Numbered from the stretch's first letter, positions 17,967-27,487 are shown. The stretch is DNA of 64,000 bases from Micromonospora parva (GCF_000718515.1 NZ_JNZS01000002.1:62001-126000); one strand, 5' to 3'. Numbers and translations are program-made. Notes: generated by a model from the letters alone, not told the origin.

Positions 17967-18653
17967 ATGATCTTCAGCTGCACGGCAGCACGGCGATGGT
18001 TCAGCGCAGTGGTCGCGGTGCCTCTCGCACTCGCCGCCTGCACCCCCGGTGACCATCGCGGCCAGGGTGGGGACCCGACGGGCCCGCCACCGACCCCGTC
18101 GAGCCCCACCCAGTCGCCCAGCGTCGCTCCGGTGGCCGAGTGTCCGGCCTCCGGCGTCCGGATCCGGGCGACCGGCGGGGACGCCGCCTCGGGCCTGCGC
18201 GCCCTCGGCATTGAGCTGGTCAACTGCGGCGAGCATCCCTACCAGCTCAACGGCTACCCGGTGCTGCACGTGTTCGACGAGGAACGCGAGCCGATCATGC
18301 TTCGGGTGGTCAACGGCGCCAAGGAGATCACCATGGGCTTCGACCAACCGCCCCGGAAGATCACCCTCGCTGCCGGTGAGCGGGCCACCGCCGTGGTGCT
18401 CTGGCGCAACCTGGTCACCGACTCGACAGTGGTGGCCACCAACGGCGCGTTTCTGACAGTGGCGCCTGCCGCCGGGCAGCCGGCCGAGGAGGTCGACCCG
18501 GACGGGCCGATCGACCTCGGCAACACCGGCCGGATCGGCGTCAGCGCCTGGAAGAAGGCCGACCCGTCCGCGCCGGTACCGACCCGGCCGGCCCCACCGC
18601 CGGCGCCGAGCGTGGTGCCGTCGTCGGTGAGCCCACCCGACAGCCGGTTGTGA
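17967..18653 (+). CDS. DUF4232-type lipoprotein
   Basis: 228-aa exported lipoprotein. Basic n-region (AARRW), hydrophobic core VVAVPLALAA and lipobox LAAC place lipidation near residue 25. A Pro/Ser/Thr linker follows, then a beta-rich domain (VRIRATGGDAASGLRALGIELVNCG, YPVLHVFD, WRNLVTDS) typical of DUF4232, and a Pro/Ala-rich tail. ATG at 17967, after GAGGAT, gives the better signal peptide; an in-frame ATG at 17949 is possible. Function unknown; the stop is 9 bp from the convergent ABC permease stop. Confidence 0.8.
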   Translation: MIFSCTAARRWFSAVVAVPLALAACTPGDHRGQGGDPTGPPPTPSSPTQSPSVAPVAECPASGVRIRATGGDAASGLRALGIELVNCGEHPYQLNGYPVLHVFDEEREPIMLRVVNGAKEITMGFDQPPRKITLAAGERATAVVLWRNLVTDSTVVATNGAFLTVAPAAGQPAEEVDPDGPIDLGNTGRIGVSAWKKADPSAPVPTRPAPPPAPSVVPSSVSPPDSRL

Positions 18654-18662
18654 GCCGCCCCG

Positions 18663-19529
18663 CTACGACGTGATGTCCTTTCGGGTGAACCGCCAGAACG
18701 CCAATCCCCAGAACAACGTCGCGTAGCTGATCGCCGAGATGCAGCCGCGCACCACGTCGTCGGTCTGCACCGGAGTCGACAGCAGCCCCAGCCAGGCGGT
18801 GCTGAAGTGGGTGGGCAGGAAGTCACGCAACGCGCCCAGGGCGGTGATCTGGTCCAGGATGCTCGACAGGATCCAGAGCAGCACCGCACCACCCACCGCG
18901 CCCAGCGCGGCGTCCGTGGTCACCGACAGCAGGAACGCCAGGCCGGCCACCACCAGCAGGACGATCGCCAGGTAACCCAGCACGGCCAGCAACCGGAGCA
19001 ACCCCTCGGTGGGTTCCAGCTCGGCGGCGACGGTGCTGCGCAGCGGCGACCACCCGTAGCGCAGGGTGCCGGCCAGCAACGCGGTGCCGGCCAACAGCAG
19101 CAGGGCAAGTCCCGAGTACGCGAGCGCGACCACCAGCTTCACCGTCAGCAACCGCGCCCGGGGCACCGGGATCGCCAACAGATACCGCAGGCTGCCCCAG
19201 CTCGCCTCGCTGGCCACCGTGTCGCCGCAGAACAGCGCGACGACCACCACCAGCAGGAACGACGCCGACACAAAGATCGAGAACAGGGTGAAGTTGAGCC
19301 CACCCGTGGTGGCCAGGTCGACCAGGCTGGAGAACTCGTTGCGCCCGTTGTCGTCGTCGCCACCCGAGTTGAACTGGAACGCGATCAGGATGATCAGCGG
19401 CAGCAGCACCATGAACCCGAGCGCCAGCTGGGTCCGCCGTCGGGACGCCTGCCGGCGGAACTCCGCCTTGAACGGCATCGTGGCCGACGGCCGGTAGCCG
19501 CGTGCCTCACCTGCGTCGACAACTGCCAT
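18663..19529 (-). CDS. ABC transporter permease, translationally coupled to hydrolase-ABC fusion
   Basis: 288-aa ABC-2 type permease with about six membrane spans (LALGFMVLLPLIILIAFQF, ALAYSGLALLLLAGTALLAG, LFWGLAFW) and an extracytoplasmic loop after the first span (NSGGDDDNGRNEF). Its ATG shares one base with the TGA of the upstream ATPase gene (TGATG), so the two are translationally coupled and should form one transporter. A GTG three bases upstream is an alternative start. Substrate unknown. Confidence 0.88.
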   Translation of the reverse strand: MAVVDAGEARGYRPSATMPFKAEFRRQASRRRTQLALGFMVLLPLIILIAFQFNSGGDDDNGRNEFSSLVDLATTGGLNFTLFSIFVSASFLLVVVVALFCGDTVASEASWGSLRYLLAIPVPRARLLTVKLVVALAYSGLALLLLAGTALLAGTLRYGWSPLRSTVAAELEPTEGLLRLLAVLGYLAIVLLVVAGLAFLLSVTTDAALGAVGGAVLLWILSSILDQITALGALRDFLPTHFSTAWLGLLSTPVQTDDVVRGCISAISYATLFWGLAFWRFTRKDITS

Positions 19530-22393
19530 CACCGGTCACCGCTTCCCCGAGAGTTGTCGCCCACCAGGGCGAGGAACGCGTCCTCCAGGCGCCGCCGGGG
19601 CACCACCCGGTCCACCCCGATGCCGGCGCGTACCAGCTCGGCCACCACCTCGCTGCGGGCCGTGCCGTTGGTGTCGACCACCAACTGGCCGTCGCTCTCC
19701 GGCAACACCCGCACGCCGTGCAGCCGGTCCAGCACCGCCCGCGCCGCCACCGGGTCGGTGACGTCGAAGAGCACGCTCGGCGACTCGCCCACGATCTCCT
19801 CCACCGGTCCGGACGCCACGATCCGGCCCTTGTTCACCACCACCGCGTGGGTGCACGTCTGCTCCACCTCGGCCAGCAGATGGCTGGAGACCAGCACCGC
19901 CCGGCCGTCCGTGGCGTACCGCTGCAGCACCCGGCGCATCTCGGCGATCTGCGGCGGGTCGAGCCCGTCGGTCGGCTCGTCCAGCACCAGCAACTCGGGG
20001 AGGCCGAGCATGGCCTGGGCGATGGCCAGACGCTGACGCATCCCGTGGCTGTAGTTCTTGATCTTCCGGTGCACGGAGTCACCCAGCCCGGCGATCTCCA
20101 GCGCCGCGTCGAACTGGGCGTCCTCCCACGGCCGCCCGGTGGCCCGCCAGTACGCCTTCAGGTTGTCCAGGCCGGACAGGTGCGGCAGGAAGCCCGGCCC
20201 CTCCACCAGCGCCCCGATCCGGGACAGCACCGGCGAGCCGGGCACCAACCGCCGACCGAAGACGTAGATCTCCCCGGCGGTCGGCTGGGTCAGCCCCATC
20301 AGCACCCGCAGGGTGGTGGTCTTGCCGGCACCGTTCGGCCCGAGCAGACCCACCACCTGACCCGGGTGCACCTCGAAGTCCACGTTCGACACCGCGACGA
20401 AGCCGTCCGCGTACTCCTTGCGCAGTGCGCGCACGGCCAGCGGGGTGTCCGCGTACTCCGGATGCACGGAGCGGTCCTGGCGGCGGTGCCGGCGGCGGAC
20501 CACCGCGACGACCACGACGAGCCCGATCACGATGGCGGCGAGCAGGCCGGCGAGCACCCAACGCCAGACCGTGGCCGCGGTGGGGATCGGCTCGCCGGCG
20601 ACAGTGGGCAGGCTGACGGGGCCGTCCGCGGCCACCGTGTAGACGGTGGGTTCGGCGGGGGTGGTGTACGCCTGGTCGGAGCTGGCCACCACCAGCCGCA
20701 GCCGATGCCCGGCCTCCACCCGGCGGACGATCGCGGGCAGCGTGACGGTGACCGGGCGGGCGTCCTGCGCCCGCTGCGGCAGGCCGGTCAGCCGGATCGG
20801 GGCGACCAGGCCGTTCGGCAGGGTGGCCGCGCCGTCCTTGTCCACGTCGTAGAGCTTCACGAAGAGCACCGCCTCGCCGGTGGGCGACGCCGCCCGCACC
20901 GTGACGGTGGGCGCACCGGCCACGTCGACCGCCTCGGTCAGCGGGGCCGACTCGAACCGGGCGTGCTGGCCGGGCACGTCGCTGGCCACCCCGTCCAGCA
21001 GCGAGGTGAGCCCGCCCGCGAACGGGATCGAGGAGATGGCGGCCGGGTTGCCGTTCGGCGGGTTCGCGATCGGCTGCGCCGGGCCGGTGACAGTCACCTC
21101 CCGGCGGTCGGTGCCGGCCAGGCCCGGGTAGTCGGCGCGGCGGAAACCGGTGGCGACGAGGCCCCGGTCGAGCGCGTCGAAGCCGGCGATCCGCGACCAG
21201 GTGAAGTCGTCGCCGGGCGCGTCGCCCTCGCCCTTGACGTAGTGGTCGAGCCACTGGACGGTCAGGAACTTCACCCGGTCCGAGTCCGAGCGGGGGCCGG
21301 CTCCGCCATCGTGGCCGCCGGTGAACCAGGCGACCCGGACCGGGGTGCCGGCGGCGGCGATGCCCTTCGCGTTCGCGTCGGCCTCGCCGAGCGGGAAGAG
21401 CGTGTCCGACTCGCCCTGCACCAGCAGGGTGGGGGCCTTGATCCGGTCCAGCACGCCGGCCGGGCTGGAGCGGCGCAGCAGCTCCACGGCGGCCTGGTCG
21501 GCCTGACCGGTGGTGGCGATCCGCAGGTACGCGGCGCACACGTCGGCGGCGAACCGACCGCAGGACGGGTCGGCGGCACCGGTTGGGGCACCACCGGGGG
21601 CGGTACCCGGGCCGGCACCCGGCCCGGGGCTGGGCGGGCCGGCCGACTCCGGTGCGCCCTGCGGCGCGGCGGCGGTCCCGCCGGAGAGCCCCGCCGGGCC
21701 GGAGCCCACGTTGCCGCCCCCGCCGAAGAAGAGACCGGCCCAACCCTTCTTGAACACGCCCTCGGTCGGCGCCCCGCCGGTGCTCTCCGGCAGGAACGCC
21801 CGGGACAGGTCGTTCCAGGTGATCATGGGGACGATCGCGTCGACCCGCCGGTCCTGGGCGGCCAGCAGCAACGCCAAACCGCCGCCGTACGAGCCGCCGA
21901 CCACACCGACCTTCGGGTCGCCGGCGGCGTCGGTGCGCACCTCCGGCCGAGCGGCCAGCCAGTCCAGCAGTCGCTCGGCGTCGCGGACCTCGTAGTCGGG
22001 GCTGTCCAGGTGGATCTCGCCGCCGCTCCTACCGAACCCGCGCGCGGTCCAGGTGAGCACCGCGTAGCCGCGGCCGGCGAACTCCTCCGCGTCGGAGCGC
22101 ACCGACTCCTTGGTGCCGCCGAACCCGTGCGCCAACAGCACCGCCGGCACCTTCCGGGCGGATGAGGCGTCGGCGGGCAGGTAGAGAGTGGTGTCCAGGT
22201 CCACCGGCTCGCCGCCGGACGGTCCGGAGCGGACGGTGAGCATCGCGCTCTCGGCGCGTACGCCCGACCCTTGTGGCCACACCGCCCAGGTCACGGCGGC
22301 GGCCAACAGTACGACGACCACCGCGGCGGCGGTCGCGCGGCGACGGGTGGGCAGGGCACGCCGGAACCACGCGGCCGGCGACGGCGATGTCAT
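19529..22393 (-). CDS. Exported alpha/beta hydrolase fused to ABC ATPase
   Basis: 954-aa two-enzyme fusion. Residues ~20-38 form a membrane anchor (TAAAVVVVLLAAAVTWAVW). Residues ~45-600 are an S15/CocE-like alpha/beta hydrolase with nucleophile Ser168 in GGSYGG, an Asp in GESDTLFP, a His in TGGHDGG, and a C-terminal jelly-roll-like region. A second span (VLAGLLAAIVIGLVVVVAVV) returns to the cytosol. The last ~290 residues are a complete ABC ATPase: GPNGAGKTTT, YSHGMRQRLAIAQAM signature, LLVLDEPTDGLD. Topology thus puts the hydrolase outside and the ATPase inside. It pairs with the coupled permease downstream. Start ATG at 22393 is chosen because the membrane anchor follows directly; upstream in-frame codons look non-coding. 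Confidence 0.9.
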   Translation of the reverse strand: MTSPSPAAWFRRALPTRRRATAAAVVVVLLAAAVTWAVWPQGSGVRAESAMLTVRSGPSGGEPVDLDTTLYLPADASSARKVPAVLLAHGFGGTKESVRSDAEEFAGRGYAVLTWTARGFGRSGGEIHLDSPDYEVRDAERLLDWLAARPEVRTDAAGDPKVGVVGGSYGGGLALLLAAQDRRVDAIVPMITWNDLSRAFLPESTGGAPTEGVFKKGWAGLFFGGGGNVGSGPAGLSGGTAAAPQGAPESAGPPSPGPGAGPGTAPGGAPTGAADPSCGRFAADVCAAYLRIATTGQADQAAVELLRRSSPAGVLDRIKAPTLLVQGESDTLFPLGEADANAKGIAAAGTPVRVAWFTGGHDGGAGPRSDSDRVKFLTVQWLDHYVKGEGDAPGDDFTWSRIAGFDALDRGLVATGFRRADYPGLAGTDRREVTVTGPAQPIANPPNGNPAAISSIPFAGGLTSLLDGVASDVPGQHARFESAPLTEAVDVAGAPTVTVRAASPTGEAVLFVKLYDVDKDGAATLPNGLVAPIRLTGLPQRAQDARPVTVTLPAIVRRVEAGHRLRLVVASSDQAYTTPAEPTVYTVAADGPVSLPTVAGEPIPTAATVWRWVLAGLLAAIVIGLVVVVAVVRRRHRRQDRSVHPEYADTPLAVRALRKEYADGFVAVSNVDFEVHPGQVVGLLGPNGAGKTTTLRVLMGLTQPTAGEIYVFGRRLVPGSPVLSRIGALVEGPGFLPHLSGLDNLKAYWRATGRPWEDAQFDAALEIAGLGDSVHRKIKNYSHGMRQRLAIAQAMLGLPELLVLDEPTDGLDPPQIAEMRRVLQRYATDGRAVLVSSHLLAEVEQTCTHAVVVNKGRIVASGPVEEIVGESPSVLFDVTDPVAARAVLDRLHGVRVLPESDGQLVVDTNGTARSEVVAELVRAGIGVDRVVPRRRLEDAFLALVGDNSRGSGDR

Positions 22394-22766
22394 GCGGCAC
22401 ACGGTACGGCGCGGAGGCTGAGCGTTGGCTGAGATCCGCCGTACGTCTGTCCGGTTGCCCCGATCGGTGCCGGGTGGGGGTGCGAGCGCGCAACGTCCGA
22501 CGCGGCACAGCGAGTTGAGTTCGGATTTCGTGAATTCCGATCTTCCGCGGATATCCACCTCGATCCCTCCATGTCACACACACAGCTGACACAGAGCGTG
22601 CTGGCAACGCGGACAAATGGTGACATGACTCGAACTGACGCGAACCTGACTCGTTCAGTCGGGTCTGACCAGTCGGGGGTTCGATTAGTTTTCCGGTCCG
22701 GTGGACGGGACTTGTCGGGCTAGCCCGACGCCGCCCCGATTCGCGCCCACGCCGGAGGAGACACAC
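22394..22766. other. Divergent promoter region, no gene
   Basis: 373-bp gap between the hydrolase-ABC gene and the conservon-linked operon. Around 22623-22680 the sequence is rich in TGAC/GTCA half-sites, including GACT-CGTTC-AGTC and CTGACCAG, which could be regulator sites for either side. No convincing coding sequence or terminator is seen. Confidence 0.45.
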
Positions 22767-23942
22767 ATGACAGTCCCCGCGCCGCGGGCCCGTCGACGGC
22801 CGTCCATGCTGGGCCGACTGTTGCCCCTGCTGCTCATCGGAGCACTGTTGGCACCGTTGGGCCTGCTCGCCACCTCGAACTGGGGGCGGATCACCGACGA
22901 TCGGGACTTCGCCGCCCGGGAACGGCTCGGCGTGCAGTACCTCACCGCGCTGGCGGCGGTCACCGACGCCCTCGTGGAGGCCCAGTCCAACGCGGTCAAC
23001 GGCCGCCCCGCGGCACGCGAGGCGTTGGACAACGCGGTCGAGGAGGCGGCCGCGGTGGACGCCCGGATCGGCGGGGAACTGCTCAGCCAGGAACGCTGGG
23101 CCGGCGTACGGGCCAAGCTGGAGGCGTTGCGCGGCCGCAGCGCCACCGACCCGGAGGCCGCCTACACCGCCTACGGCGAGGTCGCCGACCTGCTGCTGGC
23201 CCTGCACCGGAAGGTCCGGGACAGCTCCGGGCTGGTCCGCGACCCCGAGGCGGACTCGTTCTTCCTCCAGGACAGCGCCGGCGAGGAGCTGCCCGAGGCG
23301 GTGGTCGCCGCCGGTCGGCTCGCCGACCTCGGCGTGCTGGTCTCCCGCCGGCCGGCCGCCCAGCAGCCGCGCGGCCTGATGGAGCTCAGCGGCGTCCGGG
23401 TGTCCGCCCTGACACCCGCCACCGACGTCGTCGACAACCTGCGCTCGGCCGTGGACGGCTCGGAGAGCACCGACCTCGGCGCCAACGTGCTCACCCCGTT
23501 GGACACCTACCAGCGGTCGGTGGAGGCGCTTGCCGGGTACTCCCTGCCGGACAAGGACAGCGGCGTGGTCAGCCCGGGTCAGTTGAGTGCCGCCGCGCTC
23601 AACTCGCACCGCTCGGCCCGCCAACTTCAGCCGGTCATCCTCACCGAGCTGGACGCCCTGCTGGTCGAGCGCATCGACCGGCTCAACCGGGACCGCTGGC
23701 TGACCGCCGCTGCGGCGGTCGTCGCCGCGCTGTTGCTGGGCTGGCTCGCCGCGTTGCAGGTCGCCGCCGGCCGCCGGGCCCGGCGTCGGGCCGCCCTGGC
23801 CGCGACCCACGCCGAAGGCGCCGACACCCCGCCGCACCGCGACCCCTGGCAACCGCTTGCCGACGAGTCGCGGGCGCTGCAACCGGTCGGCGCGGCCCGT
23901 GATCCGGAGAGCACACAGTGGGGGGCGTTCGATGCTCAGTAG
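22767..23942 (+). CDS. Orphan membrane-bound sensor-domain protein
   Basis: 391-aa protein with an N-terminal span (LLPLLLIGALLAPLGLLA), an extracytoplasmic helical domain of ~280 residues, and a second span near 315 (WLTAAAAVVAALLLGWLAAL) with a short charged tail. The segment LVRDPEADSFFLQDSAGEELPE resembles the DPDxDSYYL motif of helical-bundle sensor domains found in chemoreceptors and sensor kinases, but no kinase or output domain is present. ATG at 22767 follows GGAGGAG. Its stop overlaps the cvnA start by 11 bp, so it is probably an accessory sensor for the conservon kinase. Confidence 0.8.
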   Translation: MTVPAPRARRRPSMLGRLLPLLLIGALLAPLGLLATSNWGRITDDRDFAARERLGVQYLTALAAVTDALVEAQSNAVNGRPAAREALDNAVEEAAAVDARIGGELLSQERWAGVRAKLEALRGRSATDPEAAYTAYGEVADLLLALHRKVRDSSGLVRDPEADSFFLQDSAGEELPEAVVAAGRLADLGVLVSRRPAAQQPRGLMELSGVRVSALTPATDVVDNLRSAVDGSESTDLGANVLTPLDTYQRSVEALAGYSLPDKDSGVVSPGQLSAAALNSHRSARQLQPVILTELDALLVERIDRLNRDRWLTAAAAVVAALLLGWLAALQVAAGRRARRRAALAATHAEGADTPPHRDPWQPLADESRALQPVGAARDPESTQWGAFDAQ

Positions 23943-26538
23943 GCTCCGGATCCGCGGCAAGCTCGCACTGCTCGTGGTGATTCCGCTGCTCAGCATGGTC
24001 GGCCTGGCCGTGCCGGTGATGCTCGACCGGGTCGCCGCGGCACAGCGGGCCGGCGACACCGCCGAACGGGTCCGGCTCGCCAGCCGGGTCGGCAGCCTGG
24101 TCCAGGATCTCCAGCAGGAACGCATCCTCTCCGTCGGCCTCCTGCTCGGCCGGGTCGAACGCAGCGAGCTGATCCGTAAGTCCGCCGACGTGGACGACCG
24201 GGTGGCCGACCTCCGGGCGGCGCGGAGCGACGCGCTGACCGACGAGGTCGACAGCGCCCTCGACCGGGTGTCCAGCCTCATCGACCTGCGGACCGCCGTC
24301 CTGGCCGGGGCCGCCAACCCCGGTCAGGTGATGGACACGTTCGGCCCGGTCAACAAGGGCATCATCGAGTCACTGCGGCTGGTGTTCGGGGTGGACACCG
24401 ACACGTTGCCGGGCCGGCAGGTGCTCGCCCTCGACGGGCTGCTGCGCGCCGACGAGGGGCTGGGTGCCTGCGCCACCCTGAGCCTGCTGGTCAAGGCGAT
24501 CGGCACCCCGGACACCACCGCCGGGTACGTGGCGTGCATCGCCGCGCTCCAGGTCGACAACTCGCGTTTCCGCAGCCTGATCACGCCCGAGCAGCTCACG
24601 GTGTCCCAGCTCAACGACGCCGCAGTGGCCGCGCGTACCAGCCCCGACTTCCTGGTCAGAAGTGCCCGGGATCCGGCCGCCGCGGTTCGCGACGTGCCGA
24701 TGGAGGCGCTCTTCCCGGCCGTCCGCACGATGATCCGGCTCGGTCAGTTCGTCGAGAAGAAGCTGGTCGCTGACGTGCTCGCCGAGGTGACCGCCGAGCA
24801 GCGGCGGGCGCTGACCGCCGCCTACCTGGTCGGTGCCCTGGCGGCGTTGATCCTCACGCTGGTGGTGCTGCTCAGCGTGGCGGTGGCGCGGACGGTGGCC
24901 CGACCGCTGACCCGACTCACCCGCTCGGCCGACCGGGTCGCCCGGGTCGCCGAGGAGGAGCTGGTCCGGGTCACCGACGACGAGACGGAGAAACATCAGT
25001 CGGTCCGGCTGGAGCCGGTGGACATCCGCGCCAACGACGAGATCGGCGACCTGGCGCGGGCCTTCGACCGGGTGCAGAACACCGCGGCGCAGCTGGTCGA
25101 GCGGCAGGTCGCCGGCCGACGCAACGTGGCGCAGATGTTCGGCCACGTGGGGAGGCGTACCCAGAACCTGGTGGGTCGGCAGATCGCGCTGATCGACCGG
25201 CTGGAGCAGCAGGAGGCCGACCCCGGCCGCCTGGAGCACCTGTACCGACTCGACCACATCTCCAGCCGGTTGCGGCGCAACGCCGGCAGCCTCGTGGTGC
25301 TCTCCGGCTCGGCCGGGGCCGACGCGCACACCGCGCCGGTGCCGCTGGCCGACGTGGTCCGGTTGGCGCTCGGCGAGATCGAGGACTACACCCGGGTGGA
25401 TGTGCAGGTGCCGGCGGGCGTCTCGGCCGCGCCGGCAGTGGTCGGTGACCTCGTCCTGGCGCTGGCCGAGCTGATGGAGAACGCCACCGTCTTCTCCCCG
25501 CCGCACACCCGGGTGCTGGTCAGCGCCGAGACGTCCGGCCTCGGTGCGCGGCTCACAGTGGTGGACCACGGCATCGGCATGAGCGAGCAACGGCTGGCTG
25601 AGGAGAACGCCCGGTTCACCCGCCGGGAGCGGCTCGACCTGGCCCCGACCGAGGTGCTCGGCCTCTTCGTGGTGGGCCGGTTGGCCCGTCGGCACGGCTG
25701 GCAGGTCGCCCTGGCCGCCACGGGCGGCGGTGGGGTGACAGCACAGCTGGAGATCCCGTCGGCGTCGCTGGTGCTGCGCCGCGCCGACCGTGCCGGGGCC
25801 GCCGTGGCCCGCGCCGCGGTGCCGAATCGGGATCGGCGTACCACTGCGACCCGCGATCCCGAGAAGCCCCGCACGGCGGCCGTCGCCGTACCGGCCCGTT
25901 TCGACTCGGACCTGCTCAGTCGTGCCACCCGCAGCCTGGACGCCGGCCCGTCCTGGAACGCGTTCGGTCGGGGCCAGCCGGAGGAGACCGTTGCCGAACC
26001 CCAGAGCCCGGAGCAGGCGGACAAGCCGGCCACGCCACGGGTACGGCAGCGGGTGCCGGGGGCCACTCTGCACACCACCGCCGGGACGACCCGGCCGGTG
26101 GACGCCACCGGGGCGGACCCGGCCGCCGCCCGCGCGCTGGTCGAGGCCTTCCAAGCCGGTGTACGCCGTGCCGAACTGCACGGGGCACCTGCCCCCGACG
26201 GTGCGTCGGCGCGGACGACCAGCGACCCGTCGGCCCGGGCCGGGGCGGCCGTGGTGGACCCGGACACGACAGCGGACCTGCCCAGCACACCGGGAGGCGC
26301 CGGCCCCACGGTGCCCGGCGGTGACGGTTCGACAGATGCCGCCGCGGGGCGGCCCCGGTTGAGCCGACGGGTGCCGGGGGCGAACCTCACGGCCGTCCCG
26401 GCCTGCCAACCGCCCAGTACCCACCTCGGCGACCCGGCCGAGGTCCGCGACCTCATCAGCGAGTTCGAGGCGGGCGTCGCCCGCGCTCTCCGCGAAGTCA
26501 GCCCCGACCACCGGAACGAAGAAGGATCATCACGGTGA
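23932..26538 (+). CDS. cvnA: CvnA: conservon sensor histidine-kinase-like protein
   Basis: 868-aa membrane protein. First span near 15-35 (LALLVVIPLLSMVGLAVPVM), an extracytoplasmic nitrate-sensor-like helical domain to ~295, a second span (AAYLVGALAALILTLVVLL), HAMP, and a dimerisation helix region with LYRLDHISSRLRRNAGSL. The HATPase domain has N-box ELMENATVFSPP (~513) and G1 box DHGIGM (~544). The C-terminal ~250 residues are Pro/Ala-rich and contain two copies of an RVPGA...AGVxRA motif. In conservons CvnA is thought to signal to the CvnB-C-D GTPase module rather than to a response regulator. The start overlaps the preceding gene; the stop overlaps cvnB. Confidence 0.92.
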   Translation: MLSRLRIRGKLALLVVIPLLSMVGLAVPVMLDRVAAAQRAGDTAERVRLASRVGSLVQDLQQERILSVGLLLGRVERSELIRKSADVDDRVADLRAARSDALTDEVDSALDRVSSLIDLRTAVLAGAANPGQVMDTFGPVNKGIIESLRLVFGVDTDTLPGRQVLALDGLLRADEGLGACATLSLLVKAIGTPDTTAGYVACIAALQVDNSRFRSLITPEQLTVSQLNDAAVAARTSPDFLVRSARDPAAAVRDVPMEALFPAVRTMIRLGQFVEKKLVADVLAEVTAEQRRALTAAYLVGALAALILTLVVLLSVAVARTVARPLTRLTRSADRVARVAEEELVRVTDDETEKHQSVRLEPVDIRANDEIGDLARAFDRVQNTAAQLVERQVAGRRNVAQMFGHVGRRTQNLVGRQIALIDRLEQQEADPGRLEHLYRLDHISSRLRRNAGSLVVLSGSAGADAHTAPVPLADVVRLALGEIEDYTRVDVQVPAGVSAAPAVVGDLVLALAELMENATVFSPPHTRVLVSAETSGLGARLTVVDHGIGMSEQRLAEENARFTRRERLDLAPTEVLGLFVVGRLARRHGWQVALAATGGGGVTAQLEIPSASLVLRRADRAGAAVARAAVPNRDRRTTATRDPEKPRTAAVAVPARFDSDLLSRATRSLDAGPSWNAFGRGQPEETVAEPQSPEQADKPATPRVRQRVPGATLHTTAGTTRPVDATGADPAAARALVEAFQAGVRRAELHGAPAPDGASARTTSDPSARAGAAVVDPDTTADLPSTPGGAGPTVPGGDGSTDAAAGRPRLSRRVPGANLTAVPACQPPSTHLGDPAEVRDLISEFEAGVARALREVSPDHRNEEGSSR

Positions 26539-27008
26539 CCAGCCCCTTCCTGCACGAAAACGTCGACCAGACCCAACCCAGCGCCAGTGGGGACCTCAGC
26601 CCGGAGGCCCGGACGTTCAACTGGCTGCTGGACTCCTTCACCTCCAGCACCGCCGGGGTCCTGGAGGCGATCGCGGTCTCCTCGGACGGTCTGCTGATGG
26701 CCATGTCGGCGATCAAGGACCGGTCCAACGCGGAACGGCTGGCCGCCGTCGTGTCCGGGATGACCAGCCTCGCCGGTGGGGCCGCCAGTTGGTACGCGCT
26801 CGGCGGCTTGAACCGGGTGATCGTCGACATGGCCGACGGCTATCTGTTGATCAGCGCGATCAGCAGCGGTTCCGTGCTCGGGGTGGTCGCCGACCGGTCG
26901 GCGAACCTGGGCACCGTCGCGTACGAGATGACGCTCTTCGCCGGGCGGGCCGGTGGCGCCCTGACCCCGCGACTGATCGTCGAGTTGAAGAACGCCGTTC
27001 AGCAGTGA
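26535..27008 (+). CDS. cvnB: CvnB: roadblock/LC7 domain protein
   Basis: 157-aa cytosolic protein with a roadblock/LC7 fold. FNWLLDSFTSSTAGVLEAIAVSSDGLLMAM is the first helix and strand in this pattern, and NRVIVDMADGYLLISAIS SGSVLGVVAD forms the sheet core. Roadblock proteins regulate small GTPases, here the CvnD protein encoded two genes on. Its GTG start overlaps the cvnA stop by 4 bp, which implies translational coupling. Confidence 0.93.
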   Translation: MTSPFLHENVDQTQPSASGDLSPEARTFNWLLDSFTSSTAGVLEAIAVSSDGLLMAMSAIKDRSNAERLAAVVSGMTSLAGGAASWYALGGLNRVIVDMADGYLLISAISSGSVLGVVADRSANLGTVAYEMTLFAGRAGGALTPRLIVELKNAVQQ

Positions 27009-27487
27009 CCCCCGACGTCGCCGGCGAGGATCCGGATCCGGAACCCAGGGTTCGGATCCGCCCGTACCTGCGCACGCCACCATCGCTCGGCGACGGCGCG
27101 GCGGCGACACCGGGGCGGCCGGAGCCGGCCGGGGACCAGCCGGCCGGTCCCCGGCCGTTCGTGCTCACCGCCGGGCGGGTGGCGGGTGCCGACCCGGCGA
27201 TCGGGCTGGAGACCCAGGTGACCATTCGCATGGACAGCCCCGGGTGGGGCGGCCCGACCGGGGCCCTGCTGGCACCGGAACTTCAGACGATCATCGCGTT
27301 GTGCGTCGAGCCGATCTCGGTGGCCGAGATCTCGGCCCGCGCCCGACTGCACTTCGGCGTGGTCCGGGTCCTGGTCGGCGACCTGCGCGCCGCCGGGCAC
27401 CTGGACGTGCACGTCACCGACACCGACGACGCTGTCGACCCCGATCTCATCCTGCGAGTGATTGATGGACTCCGTGCGATCTCCTGA
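27005..27487 (+). CDS. cvnC: CvnC: DUF742 protein
   Basis: 160-aa cytosolic protein with a C-terminal winged-helix-like DUF742 domain. RPFVLTAGRVAG is the conserved entry motif; LETQVTIR, PELQTIIALCVEPISVAEISARARL and GVVRVLVGDLRAAGHLDVH follow. The N-terminal ~45 residues are acidic/Pro-rich and variable. Conservon CvnC proteins link the kinase to CvnB/CvnD. Its GTG start overlaps the cvnB stop (GTGA). The reading frame continues far upstream without a stop, so the overlap start is preferred on operon grounds. Confidence 0.92.
   Translation: MTPDVAGEDPDPEPRVRIRPYLRTPPSLGDGAAATPGRPEPAGDQPAGPRPFVLTAGRVAGADPAIGLETQVTIRMDSPGWGGPTGALLAPELQTIIALCVEPISVAEISARARLHFGVVRVLVGDLRAAGHLDVHVTDTDDAVDPDLILRVIDGLRAIS

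Noticed and set aside
17524..17970. A 148-aa plus-strand ORF before the DUF4232 lipoprotein
   Set aside because: No RBS, no recognisable domain, mixed codon use and overlap with the lipoprotein start.
19502..22165. An 887-aa plus-strand open frame
   Set aside because: It is the reverse-strand shadow of the hydrolase-ABC fusion, which has intact motifs on the minus strand.
24370..26511. A 713-aa minus-strand open frame
   Set aside because: Shadow of cvnA; no domain motifs and a His/Gly/Arg-rich composition.
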